Shown here piece after piece: positions 15,763-25,634 of a stretch of 59,821 nt of DNA. Every line of letters begins with the position of its first letter. Within the stretch, counting starts at the first letter, position 1. The position numbers and the translations under genes were made by a program. Source of the stretch: an uncultured Eubacteriales bacterium (GTDB lineage Bacteria > Bacillota > Clostridia > Oscillospirales > Oscillospiraceae); NCBI GenBank assembly GCA_900543085.1, contig UQQF01000010.1:1-59821 (forward strand). Reading direction: 5' to 3'. The notes below the pieces were generated by a model. The model ran no database searches. It had not been told where the DNA came from and saw only the letters and a program-made list of their open reading frames with translations.

Positions 15763-15796
15763 TTGCCTGTCCGGGCTGCATGTGGTACAATTGTAC
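15763..15796 (+). promoter_or_regulatory. Promoter of the aldehyde dehydrogenase gene with a palindrome over the -10
   Basis: TTGCCT (15763-15768), 17 bases, TACAAT (15786-15791). The -10 lies inside the perfect 12-bp palindrome GTACAATTGTAC (15785-15796), a probable operator. Confidence 0.7.
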
Positions 15797-15831
15797 ACAC
15801 AATATCGTACCAAGCGTGGAGGTGCACACTT

Positions 15832-17208
15832 ATGAACGCCAATGACATATCCGGCATAATAGAACGGCAGCGCGCACTGTTTGCCGACGGCACTACTCTG
15901 GAGCGCGATTACCGCGACAGCGCGCTGGGCGCACTGTACCGCTCCATAAAGTCCCACGAGAAAGACATAGCAGCCGCCCTGCTATCCGACCTCGGCAAGA
16001 GCGAGGCCGAGTCCTACATGTGCGAAACCGGCATGGTGCTGTCCTCCATCAGCTACCTGCGCCGGAACCTCTCCCGGCTCATGCGGCCGAGGCGGACTCG
16101 CACCGGCATGGCTCAGTTCCCCGCGCACGGCGAGCTTAGGTACGTGCCCTACGGCACGGCGCTGATCATTGCGCCCTGGAACTACCCCATACTGCTCTCG
16201 CTCGAGCCGCTGGCGGACGCGATCGCCGCCGGAAACACCGTGGTACTCAAGCCCAGCGCAACCGCTCCTGCCACCGCCGAGGTCGTGTCCGGGATAGTGC
16301 GCGAGTGCTTCACCGAGGACTACGTCTGCGTCGTCACCGGCGGCCGTGAGGAGAACGCGGACTTGCTCAGTATGCGCTGGGACAAGATCTTCTTCACAGG
16401 CAGCGCCGCCACCGGCAAGGCCGTCATGCGCGCGGCCAGCGAGCATCTGACCAGCGTGACGCTGGAGCTGGGCGGCAAAAGCCCCGTGATCGTGGACAGC
16501 ACCGCCGACATCGCGCTCATGGCCAAACGGCTGACCTACGGCAAGCTGCTCAACTGCGGCCAGACCTGCGTGGCGCCCGACTACGTGCTCTGCGACGAGC
16601 GTGTACACGGCGAGCTTGTTGCGGCGCTCAGGCGCGAGATGGCCTCGCAAGTCCCCGACGCGCTGCACGACCCCACCTACGGGCGCATGGCCAGCGCGCG
16701 CCACTTTGAGCGCGTGCGCGCCCTCATTGACCCCGCCAAGCTGGTTTACGGCGGCGGCTGCGACGCGGACACGCTCAAAATAGAGCCCACCATCCTAGAC
16801 GGAGTCTCCCCCGACGACGCGGTCATGGGCGAGGAGATCTTCGGCCCCGTCCTGCCCGTGCTGACTTACAGCTCGCTGGAGGAGGCCGTCGCATTCGTGG
16901 AGTCCAGACCACGGCCTCTGGCGCTGTATCTGTTCACCTCCAGCCGGGAGAACAAGCGCTATGTCCTCTCGCGCTGCCGCTTCGGCGGAGGCTGCGTGAA
17001 CGACTGCATCATGCACCTCACGACTCACTCCCTGCCCTTCGGCGGCATGGGCGCGAGCGGCACGGGCGCATACCACGGCCGCTGGGGCTTCGAGGCCTTT
17101 TCCCACCTGGAGGGCATACTCCACCGCGGCACCGCCTGCGACCCCGCGCTGCGCTACAGGCCATTCACGGAGAAAAAGCTCTCCATGATACGCAGAGTCA
17201 TGCGCTGA
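15832..17208 (+). CDS. Aldehyde dehydrogenase, class 3-like
   Basis: A 458-residue NAD(P)-dependent aldehyde dehydrogenase of the shorter class 3/YwdH type. Visible are the cofactor-binding IIAPWNYP and KPSA segments, FTGSAATGK, the catalytic Glu in LELGGKSP (about residue 211), the nucleophile Cys in NCGQTCVAPDY (about 243) and EEIFGPVLPV near 335. It oxidises aldehydes to acids, probably medium-chain or aromatic ones; the substrate is not evident. GGAGGTG precedes the ATG. It is a single-gene unit with its own operator-bearing promoter. Confidence 0.92.
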   Translation: MNANDISGIIERQRALFADGTTLERDYRDSALGALYRSIKSHEKDIAAALLSDLGKSEAESYMCETGMVLSSISYLRRNLSRLMRPRRTRTGMAQFPAHGELRYVPYGTALIIAPWNYPILLSLEPLADAIAAGNTVVLKPSATAPATAEVVSGIVRECFTEDYVCVVTGGREENADLLSMRWDKIFFTGSAATGKAVMRAASEHLTSVTLELGGKSPVIVDSTADIALMAKRLTYGKLLNCGQTCVAPDYVLCDERVHGELVAALRREMASQVPDALHDPTYGRMASARHFERVRALIDPAKLVYGGGCDADTLKIEPTILDGVSPDDAVMGEEIFGPVLPVLTYSSLEEAVAFVESRPRPLALYLFTSSRENKRYVLSRCRFGGGCVNDCIMHLTTHSLPFGGMGASGTGAYHGRWGFEAFSHLEGILHRGTACDPALRYRPFTEKKLSMIRRVMR

Positions 17209-17272
17209 GCCTTTGTTAAAAGTAAATAGAATTCGCGCAAAATCCACCTCCGATCTGGCTAACAAGTGGGGC

Positions 17273-17325
17273 TTGTAAAATCCACCGGCGTCGATTATAA
17301 TATGATAAATGATATAGACATATCA
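17273..17325 (+). promoter_or_regulatory. Promoter and palindromic operator of the GntR gene
   Basis: TTGTAA (17273-17278), 17 bases, TATAAT (17296-17301). The perfect palindrome TGATAT-AGAC-ATATCA (17310-17325) covers the start site region, a typical place for autorepression by a GntR protein. Confidence 0.75.
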
Positions 17326-17357
17326 GACGTCATTACAAGTCAGCGAGAGGAAGAATA

Positions 17358-18143
17358 ATGGACACTAATCCCGTTTTGATGAACAAACTGAGCATGGACA
17401 GCGACATACCGCTGTACAGCCAGCTTGTGAGCATTATAAAGCGCAACATCTCTGCTGGCACGCTCACGCCGGGCGCGCTGCTCCCCAGCGAGGCGGAGCT
17501 CTGCCGCACCTTCGACGTGTCGCGCTCCACCGTCCGCCAGGCCATCGGAGCGCTGGAGAGCGAGGGACTGGTCGTGCGCAAGCAGGGACGCGGCACCTTC
17601 GTGGCCGAGCCGAAGATGCGCCGCCGCACGGAAAACGTCTACTCCTTCACCAGCGAGATAAACGCCATGGGCATGACCCCCAGCTCGACCATCCTGGAGT
17701 TCGACATCATGAGTCCGCCGCCCGACATCGTCTCCATGCTGGAGCTGGAGAACTCCAGCGTGAAGATCTACCGCTTTTCGCGTATCCGCAATGTGAACGG
17801 CCAGCCGCTCATACTGGAGACGAGCTTTTATCCCACGTACATCTACCCCAAGCTCACGCGCGAGCTGCTGGAGACGCACAGCTTCTACAGCCTGCTCTAC
17901 GAGGAGGGCATCGTGCCCTACAGCGCCGTGGACAGCTACGAGGCCGTGACCCTCGGCCGGCGCGAGGCCGAACTTCTGGGCTGCCGCCCGGGCAGCTGCG
18001 CCTTCTCGGTGCAGCGCCGCACGCGCACCGAGGCGGGACTGGTGTACGAGTTCACGCAGAGCATGATACGCGCCGACCGCGTGACGCTGGACGTCTACCT
18101 GCACAAGGACGGCGTCAGCTTCGCGCGCAGCGTCGACAAATGA
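17358..18143 (+). CDS. GntR-family (HutC/UTRA) transcriptional regulator
   Basis: The product has 261 residues: an N-terminal winged helix (PLYSQLVSIIKRNISAGTLTPG, LCRTFDVSRSTVRQAIGALESEG, KQGRGTFVAEP) and a C-terminal UTRA ligand domain (about 95-255) of the HutC subfamily. Members sense sugars, amino-sugar phosphates or histidine derivatives. A palindrome at its start site suggests autoregulation. It lies immediately upstream of a sugar-ABC-type ATPase gene, so carbohydrate sensing is plausible but not proven. Confidence 0.92.
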   Translation: MDTNPVLMNKLSMDSDIPLYSQLVSIIKRNISAGTLTPGALLPSEAELCRTFDVSRSTVRQAIGALESEGLVVRKQGRGTFVAEPKMRRRTENVYSFTSEINAMGMTPSSTILEFDIMSPPPDIVSMLELENSSVKIYRFSRIRNVNGQPLILETSFYPTYIYPKLTRELLETHSFYSLLYEEGIVPYSAVDSYEAVTLGRREAELLGCRPGSCAFSVQRRTRTEAGLVYEFTQSMIRADRVTLDVYLHKDGVSFARSVDK

Positions 18144-18146
18144 TCC

Positions 18147-18178
18147 AACGGGCGGGCTTCCCCGCCCGTTTGCTTTTT
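18147..18178 (+). terminator. Terminator after the GntR gene
   Basis: The stem AACGGGCGGG/CCCGCCCGTT is followed by TTGCTTTTT. Confidence 0.8.
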
Positions 18179-18504
18179 ATCCTCCGGCCGGAGAACACCC
18201 GCGTCTCTATGCGCCCCCGCTTGCCCGGGGCGGGCGAAGTGGGGACTTGTGCAATGTGCAGTGTTTGGCGGCGCTAATTTGGTGGATTATCCACAGTTTA
18301 CACGTCTGGCAAGCTCTGTTAAAATGTATTTTAGTCCATGGCGTCGCGGCACTCCATTTCTATGCCGCGGCGTACAGAAAAGAAGGAGGAAATTCCGCGC
18401 GCTGGCGGTGCGTCAGTGTGGAGACCTGGCGTAATGCCGCGCATCCCTTTGCGGATGGCGGCGAGGTGTGTCATTGCGGAGGCAGGCACACTACAGCGGT
18501 AAAC
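18179..18504 (+). promoter_or_regulatory. Promoter and long leader of the ABC ATPase gene
   Basis: TTTACA (18297-18302), 17 bases, TAAAAT (18320-18325) forms a good promoter. This leaves a leader of about 170 bases before the gene. It contains a strong GGAGGA site near 18384 with no start codon at proper distance, and GC-rich inverted segments. The real start at 18505 lacks a close ribosome site. No known riboswitch was recognised. The first 100 bases of the stretch show nothing else. Confidence 0.55.
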
Positions 18505-19704
18505 ATGTCAGAGGTAGTCCTCAAAAACGTAAAGAAAATCTACCCCAACGCCCCCGGTGAGAAGAAAAAGAAAAAGAAGGGTGAGGAGCCCGTCGAGGAG
18601 AGCAAGGTCAACCTTCAGATCACCGACCAGGGCGTCGTCGCGGTGCAGAATTTCAACATCGACATCGCTGACAAGGAGTTCATCGTGCTCGTCGGTCCCT
18701 CCGGCTGCGGCAAGTCCACGACTCTGCGCATGATAGCCGGCCTGGAGGAGATAAGCGAGGGCGAAGTGATCATCGACGGCAAGGTCGTCAACGACATCGC
18801 CCCCAAGGATCGCGACATCGCGATGGTTTTCCAGAACTACGCGCTCTACCCGCACATGACAGTTTACGACAACATGGCCTTCTCCCTCAAGCTCAGGCAT
18901 GTTGACAAGGACACCATAGATAAAAAGGTGCGCGAGGCCGCGGAGATACTCGACATCACCCAGTATCTCGACCGCAAGCCCAAGGCGCTCTCCGGCGGCC
19001 AGAGGCAGCGTGTCGCCATCGGCCGCGCCATAGTCCGTGAGCCGAAGGTCTTCCTCATGGACGAGCCTCTCTCCAACCTGGACGCCAAGCTGCGCAACCA
19101 GATGCGCGCCGAGATAATCAAGCTGAGGCAGCGCATCAACACCACGTTCATCTACGTCACGCACGACCAGACCGAGGCCATGACGCTCGGCGACCGTATC
19201 GTCATCATGAAGGACGGCTTCGTGCAGCAGATAGGCACTCCGCAGGAGGTCTTCAATCACCCTGCCAACCTGTTCGTCGCGGGCTTCATAGGCACGCCTC
19301 AGATGAACTTCTTCGACGCAGTGCTCACCCGCACCGGCGACAAGTTCACCGTCACCGCCTACGGCACCGTGTTCGAGCCCAGCGAGGAGAAGCAGAAGGC
19401 TCTCCTGGCCAGCAACGCCCAGTCCGGCGCCATCACCCTCGGCGTCCGTCCGGAGCACATAATGCTCTGCGCCCCCGGCACCGAGCACGGCATAAAGGCC
19501 AATGTCGACGTCAGCGAGATGATGGGTTCCTCCATCCACCTGCACGCCAACGTCCAGGGCAAGGATGTGGTCATGGTCATCGCCACCGTCGACCTGCCCA
19601 AGGAGCACGCTACCGGCTTCCGCTACGGCGAGGAAGTCAGCTTCACCTTTGACGGAGACGTCATCCACGTCTTCGACCCCGAGACCGGCAAGGCTCTCAC
19701 CTGA
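18505..19704 (+). CDS. ABC transporter ATP-binding protein, MsmK/UgpC/MalK type
   Basis: A 399-residue ATPase: Walker A GPSGCGKST (near 60), Q-loop QNYALYPHMTVYDNM, signature LSGGQRQRVAIGRAI, Walker B VFLMDEPLSNLDAKLR, switch His in THDQTEAM, and a C-terminal TOBE/regulatory domain (280-399). This is the subfamily that powers sugar importers. A Lys-rich insert (KKKKKKGEE) sits near residue 22, ahead of Walker A, where most relatives are shorter. No permease or binding protein is adjacent, so it may be a shared ATPase serving distant importers, as known for MsmK. The start at ATG 18505 has no close ribosome site, so it is less certain than the rest. Confidence 0.92.
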   Translation: MSEVVLKNVKKIYPNAPGEKKKKKKGEEPVEESKVNLQITDQGVVAVQNFNIDIADKEFIVLVGPSGCGKSTTLRMIAGLEEISEGEVIIDGKVVNDIAPKDRDIAMVFQNYALYPHMTVYDNMAFSLKLRHVDKDTIDKKVREAAEILDITQYLDRKPKALSGGQRQRVAIGRAIVREPKVFLMDEPLSNLDAKLRNQMRAEIIKLRQRINTTFIYVTHDQTEAMTLGDRIVIMKDGFVQQIGTPQEVFNHPANLFVAGFIGTPQMNFFDAVLTRTGDKFTVTAYGTVFEPSEEKQKALLASNAQSGAITLGVRPEHIMLCAPGTEHGIKANVDVSEMMGSSIHLHANVQGKDVVMVIATVDLPKEHATGFRYGEEVSFTFDGDVIHVFDPETGKALT

Positions 19705-19717
19705 GACAACGCACTCC

Positions 19718-19751
19718 GCCCGGCGGACTGAGCTTCAGTCCGCCGGGCTTT
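19718..19751 (+). terminator. First of two tandem terminators
   Basis: The stem GCCCGGCGGACTG (19718-19730) pairs with 19736-19748, then TTT. Confidence 0.8.
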
Positions 19752-19763
19752 AGCTTTCTGCGT

Positions 19764-19811
19764 TAAAAGGCATTGCGGCGGCGCTGCTGCGTACCGCTGC
19801 AATGCCTTTTC
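19764..19811 (+). terminator. Second tandem hairpin, A/T-flanked
   Basis: AAAAGGCATTGC near 19766 pairs with GCAATGCCTTTT ending at 19810, with GC-rich inner pairing. The A- and T-tracts make it usable from both sides. Confidence 0.7.
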
Positions 19812-19911
19812 GCGCCCGCTCCGGACGCGGCGGGAGGGGCGTTACAAATTCCCACAGTTATTAACACATTGTTCACTGTATTTCCAGCGTGGATGTGCTA
19901 AAATAGCGCTT

Positions 19912-22396
<2,485 letters not shown>

Positions 22397-22413
<17 letters not shown>

Positions 22414-23332
22414 TGTCTATCTCGCCGCGCGGAACCTTCGCCCAGTCAAACTGCGCGATGAGCTCCCGCGGCGAAACGCTCTCGATGCGGTCGATCAGGC
22501 CGCAGAGGTAGGCGAGGCGCCCGGTCAGCTCCTCCGGAGTGTACCGGCGGCGCAGCTCCTCCATGTTCAAATCGCCGTCGCGCTTGGAGAGCTTTCTCCC
22601 GTCAGGCGCCGTCAGCAGCGGGGCGTGGGCGTAGTCCGGCGCGGTGTATCCCAGCGTCTCTATCAGCCACTTCTGCCTGGGCGCGCTGGACAGCAGGTCC
22701 TGCGCGCGCACGACCCGCGTCACGCCCATGAGCGCGTCGTCCACCGACACGGCCAGCTGATAGGCGTACACGCCGTCGGAGCGGCGGACGATGAAGTCGC
22801 CGCCCTCGCGCGCCAGGTTCTGCGTGTATTCGCCGAGGTGCCCGTCTATAATCGTCACGTCCGCATCCGGCACCGCCGCCTTGTACGCGGCCGGGCGCTT
22901 GCCGCGCAGTCTCTCCGCCAGCGCCTCGCCCTCCAGGTCTCTGCATTTGCAGCTGCCCGGGTGCGCCTCGCCCGGATGCGGCGCGCTTGCCGCGAGCCGC
23001 TCGGCGCGCGAACACCAGCAGCGGTAGACGAGGCCGAGGCGCTCAAGCCGCTCAAACGCCTCCTCGTAATACGCGCTGCGCCCGCCCTGGGCATATCCGC
23101 CGTCCTCAGGCCAGCCCGCGTCCCAGTCCAGGCCGAGCCAGCGCAGATCCTCGGCCATAAGCGCCGCGTAATCCGCGTAGCTGCGCTCCGGGTCGAGGTC
23201 TTCGAGGCGGAAGATCATCTCCCCGCCCAGCGACCTGGCGTCCAGCCAAGCCAGGAGCGAGGAAGCCATGTTGCCCAAGTGGAGACGTCCGCTCGGGCTG
23301 GGGGCAAAGCGCCCCCGGATATTTTTTGCCAT
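22397..23332 (-). CDS. gluQ: Glutamyl-Q tRNA(Asp) synthetase
   Basis: A 311-residue paralogue of the GluRS catalytic core: HIGH-type motif PSGRLHLGN (about 13-21), zinc-binding cysteines (RCWCSRAE, SCKCRDLEG), and the KLSKRDG (KMSKS-type) motif near 250. The anticodon-binding domain is missing, as is usual for GluQ, which charges glutamate onto queuosine of tRNA-Asp. A truncated GluRS is the alternative, but the four-Cys site and length fit GluQ. It is convergent with the ATPase and overlaps it by 17 bases. Confidence 0.93.
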
Positions 23333-23403
23333 AGCACATCACCGTTGATTTGCAGTTGATATATACATTATATCATAAGCATGCGTTAGACGCATACCCC
23401 TGA

Positions 23404-24084
23404 TTGGAGTTGACCGGTATCATTCACAAGGCATTCAAGGCAGTCGCGGACTTCGTGCACACGCACAAGTACGCGTGGCTGGTTCTGTACTTCCCCATCT
23501 ATGTACTGACCTTTTTCATCATCGAAAAGTACACGCCGACTAGCGGCTACTGGGTAACCGACCTCCCGCTGGACGACTACATACCCTTCGTTCCCGGCTT
23601 TGCGGTGTTCTACGTCATCTGGTACCCGCTCTTTGTCATGGTGGGCATACCCACGCTCATACGCGACGGAGAGGCCTTCAAGCGCTGGATGTACTACCTC
23701 ATGGTGGTGCTGACCGGCACGCTCATCTTCGACGTGCTGGTGCCCAACGGGCAGCACCTCCGTCCGGAGAACGTGCAGGTCGACGGGCTGGGCACATGGA
23801 TAATGTCCATCATCTGGGCGGCCGATACGCCCACAAACGTCTTTCCGAGCATGCACGTCCTGGGCTGCATAGGAGATATAATCTGCTGCTTTGACAGCAA
23901 GGTCTTCAAGCCCTGGCACCGCGCTGCAATCACCGTGCTCTGCGTGCTCTGCATGGCCAGCACCGTACTGGTGAAGCAGCACGCGTTCATCGACACCGTC
24001 GGCGCCCTCGCCGTCGCGATACCGGTGGCGCTTGTGGTCTGGCGCAAACGCATCTTCAAACACAAGGCGCTCGCCGCGAACTGA
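23404..24084 (+). CDS. PAP2-superfamily membrane phosphatase
   Basis: The product has up to 226 residues and about six membrane helices. PAP2 motif 2 (PSMHV, with the conserved His) and motif 3 (KQHAFIDTVGAL) are clear. Motif 1 (KxxxxxxRP) may be represented by the NGQHLRPE segment, but is weak. Members dephosphorylate lipid phosphates such as phosphatidate or undecaprenyl pyrophosphate. The start is uncertain: TTG 23404 has no upstream site, TTG 23410 touches GGAG, and no ATG lies near. It is convergent with hup; a duplicated terminator and repeat B1 lie between. Confidence 0.75.
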   Translation: MELTGIIHKAFKAVADFVHTHKYAWLVLYFPIYVLTFFIIEKYTPTSGYWVTDLPLDDYIPFVPGFAVFYVIWYPLFVMVGIPTLIRDGEAFKRWMYYLMVVLTGTLIFDVLVPNGQHLRPENVQVDGLGTWIMSIIWAADTPTNVFPSMHVLGCIGDIICCFDSKVFKPWHRAAITVLCVLCMASTVLVKQHAFIDTVGALAVAIPVALVVWRKRIFKHKALAAN

Positions 24085-24093
24085 GAATATAAG

Positions 24094-24132
24094 AAAAGCG
24101 TACCGCCCACACCTTGTGGGCGGTACGCTTTA
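24094..24132. terminator. Left copy of the duplicated terminator at B1
   Basis: AAAAGCGTACCGCCCAC pairs with GTGGGCGGTACGCTTT around loop ACCTT. The same 17-base arms occur on the other side of B1 at 24365-24403. Confidence 0.9.
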
Positions 24133-24139
24133 GTCTTTC

Positions 24140-24361
24140 AAAAGCCTCGCAGAGTTTCGCGCCCTATGGGCGCGAAAGGGACTGGGATCATTTTCGGCGG
24201 CGGCGTGTACGTCGCCGAAAATACTTCTCGCGTAGCGAGCGTCGAATTGTCCGCCAAAGGCGGACAACCGAGGCGCAGAGCGCAGCGTTGGTCTCCATCG
24301 GCCGCTCCGCGGCCGGGGGACTTTATTGTCAAAAAAGGCCGTAGAGACCCTTTTTTGACAG
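24140..24361 (-). repeat. Intergenic structured repeat, family B, copy 1
   Basis: A 222-bp chain of hairpins: TTTCGCGCCC/GGGCGCGAAA; ATTTTCGGC/GCCGAAAAT (24190-24222) with the minus-strand loop GACGTACACGCCGCC; TTGTCCGCC/GGCGGACAA; CGGCCGC/GCGGCCG; and an A-tract/T-tract stem GTCAAAAAAGG/CCTTTTTTGAC at one end. It is assigned minus by the loop motif. Copies 2 and 3 are at 34838-35057 and 48074-48296. It sits between the convergent PAP2 and hup genes and is bracketed by two copies of one terminator. Confidence 0.9.
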
Positions 24362-24364
24362 TTT

Positions 24365-24403
24365 AAAAGCGTACCGCCCACGCGTGTGGGCGGTACGCTT
24401 TTA
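24365..24403. terminator. Right copy of the duplicated terminator at B1
   Basis: The arms are identical to those at 24094-24132; only the loop differs (GCGT instead of ACCTT). It would serve the leftward hup transcript. Confidence 0.9.
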
Positions 24404-24440
24404 TATCTGCCGGCGGCAGAGCCGCGGCGGATAGGCGCAC

Positions 24441-24716
24441 TTACTTCGCCACGGCTTCCTTCAGGGTCTTGCCGGGCTTGAACTGGGGCAGCCTGGTGGC
24501 GGGGATGGAAATGGCCTCGCCGGTGCGGGGGTTGTGTCCGGTGCGCTCGGCACGGGTCTTGACGTCAAAAATGCCAAAGCCGACGACGTTGACCTTCTCA
24601 CCGGCAACCAGGCCCTCGGTGATGGCCTCGAAGGTGGCGGAAATGACAGCCTCGGTGTCCTTCTTGGTGAGGCCGGTCTTTTCAGCGACGGCGGAAATAA
24701 GCTCGTTCTTATTCAT
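24441..24716 (-). CDS. hup: HU-family DNA-binding protein
   Basis: A 91-residue histone-like protein of standard length: MNKNELISAVAEKTGLTKKD at the start, the GFGIFDVKTRAERTGHNPRTGE arm with the conserved NPRTGE, and FKPGKTLKEAV at the end. It binds and bends DNA as a dimer and compacts the nucleoid. AGGAGGA precedes the ATG. It is the last gene of the flippase-mazG-hup run on the minus strand, as seen around yabM-yabN in Bacillus-type genomes. Confidence 0.97.
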   Translation of the reverse strand: MNKNELISAVAEKTGLTKKDTEAVISATFEAITEGLVAGEKVNVVGFGIFDVKTRAERTGHNPRTGEAISIPATRLPQFKPGKTLKEAVAK

Positions 24717-24785
24717 TGGTATTCCTCCTAATGATGTTTTGGCTTAAAAACTATGCTTATATATGGAATCCGCGGCAAGCGCAGA

Positions 24786-25616
24786 TTACTCACTTATGAA
24801 CTTTACTGGCTCCTTGCCCTCCAGGTCGTGGCGCCCCTGCTGGTAGATCTCCTCCTGCTGAGCCAGGGTGAGCTTGTCCAGCTCCAGGCCGCGCTCGGCC
24901 GCCTTCTCCTCCATGTAGCGGAAGCGGCGGATGAACTTGGCGCAGGCGGCGTGCATAAGCTCCTCGCTGTCCAGCTTGTAGAAGCGCGCGACGTTGACGG
25001 CTGAAAACAGCACGTCTCCCAGTTCTTCCTTTATGTTCTCCACGTCGGAGGCATCTATACCCTCCTGGAGCTCGCCCACCTCCTCGCGGAGCTTGTCCAT
25101 CGCGCCGGAGACATCCGGCCAGTCAAAGCCCTGCTTGGCGGCCTTGTCCTGTATCTTCTGCGAGCGCATCAGTCCGGGCAGGCCGCGCGGCACGCCGTCC
25201 ATGGCGCTGGCCACGCTCTGCTGGCCGCGGTCGGCGCGCTTGATGGCGTCCCAGTTGGCCAGCACCTCGTCGGGGGTGTCCGCCTGCACGTCGGCAAACA
25301 CGTGCGGGTGGCGGTGTATGAGCTTCTTGCAGGCCTCGTCGCTGACGTCGTCGAGGTCGAAGCCGCCCTTCTCCTTCTCTATGCTCGCGTGGAATATGAC
25401 CTGCATCAGGAGGTCGCCCAGCTCCTCGCGGAGATGCTCCATGCTGCCCTCGTCGATGGCGTCGCAGACCTCGTAGGCCTCCTCCACCGCGTTGCGCTTG
25501 AGGCTCTCGTGCGTCTGCTTGATGTCCCAGGGGCAGCCGCCGGGGGCGCGCAGGACGTCTATGATACGGATAAAGTCATTCAGATCGTACTTGTCTTTGA
25601 ATTCCCAGTCAACCAT
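24786..25616 (-). CDS. mazG: Nucleoside triphosphate pyrophosphohydrolase MazG
   Basis: The 276-residue protein carries two MazG domains, each with the metal-binding EExxE...ExxD pattern (VEEAYEVCDAID with EELGDLLMQV; LREEVGELQEG with EELGDVLFSAVN). It hydrolyses NTPs to NMP and pyrophosphate, cleaning up aberrant nucleotides. The N-terminal methylase domain found in Bacillus YabN is absent, making it E. coli-like in length. It starts 19 bases after the flippase stop and is probably in the same operon. Confidence 0.95.
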   Translation of the reverse strand: MVDWEFKDKYDLNDFIRIIDVLRAPGGCPWDIKQTHESLKRNAVEEAYEVCDAIDEGSMEHLREELGDLLMQVIFHASIEKEKGGFDLDDVSDEACKKLIHRHPHVFADVQADTPDEVLANWDAIKRADRGQQSVASAMDGVPRGLPGLMRSQKIQDKAAKQGFDWPDVSGAMDKLREEVGELQEGIDASDVENIKEELGDVLFSAVNVARFYKLDSEELMHAACAKFIRRFRYMEEKAAERGLELDKLTLAQQEEIYQQGRHDLEGKEPVKFISE

Positions 25617-25634
25617 GTCTCTACAAGCCCTCTC

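Noticed and set aside
24130..24381. Reading frames inside the B repeats (also 34733-35068 and 47475-48233) with similar peptide stretches
   Set aside because: The three copies fall into different frames after indels that are not multiples of three, there is no ribosome site, and the peptides only translate hairpin arms. The conservation is of DNA or RNA structure.
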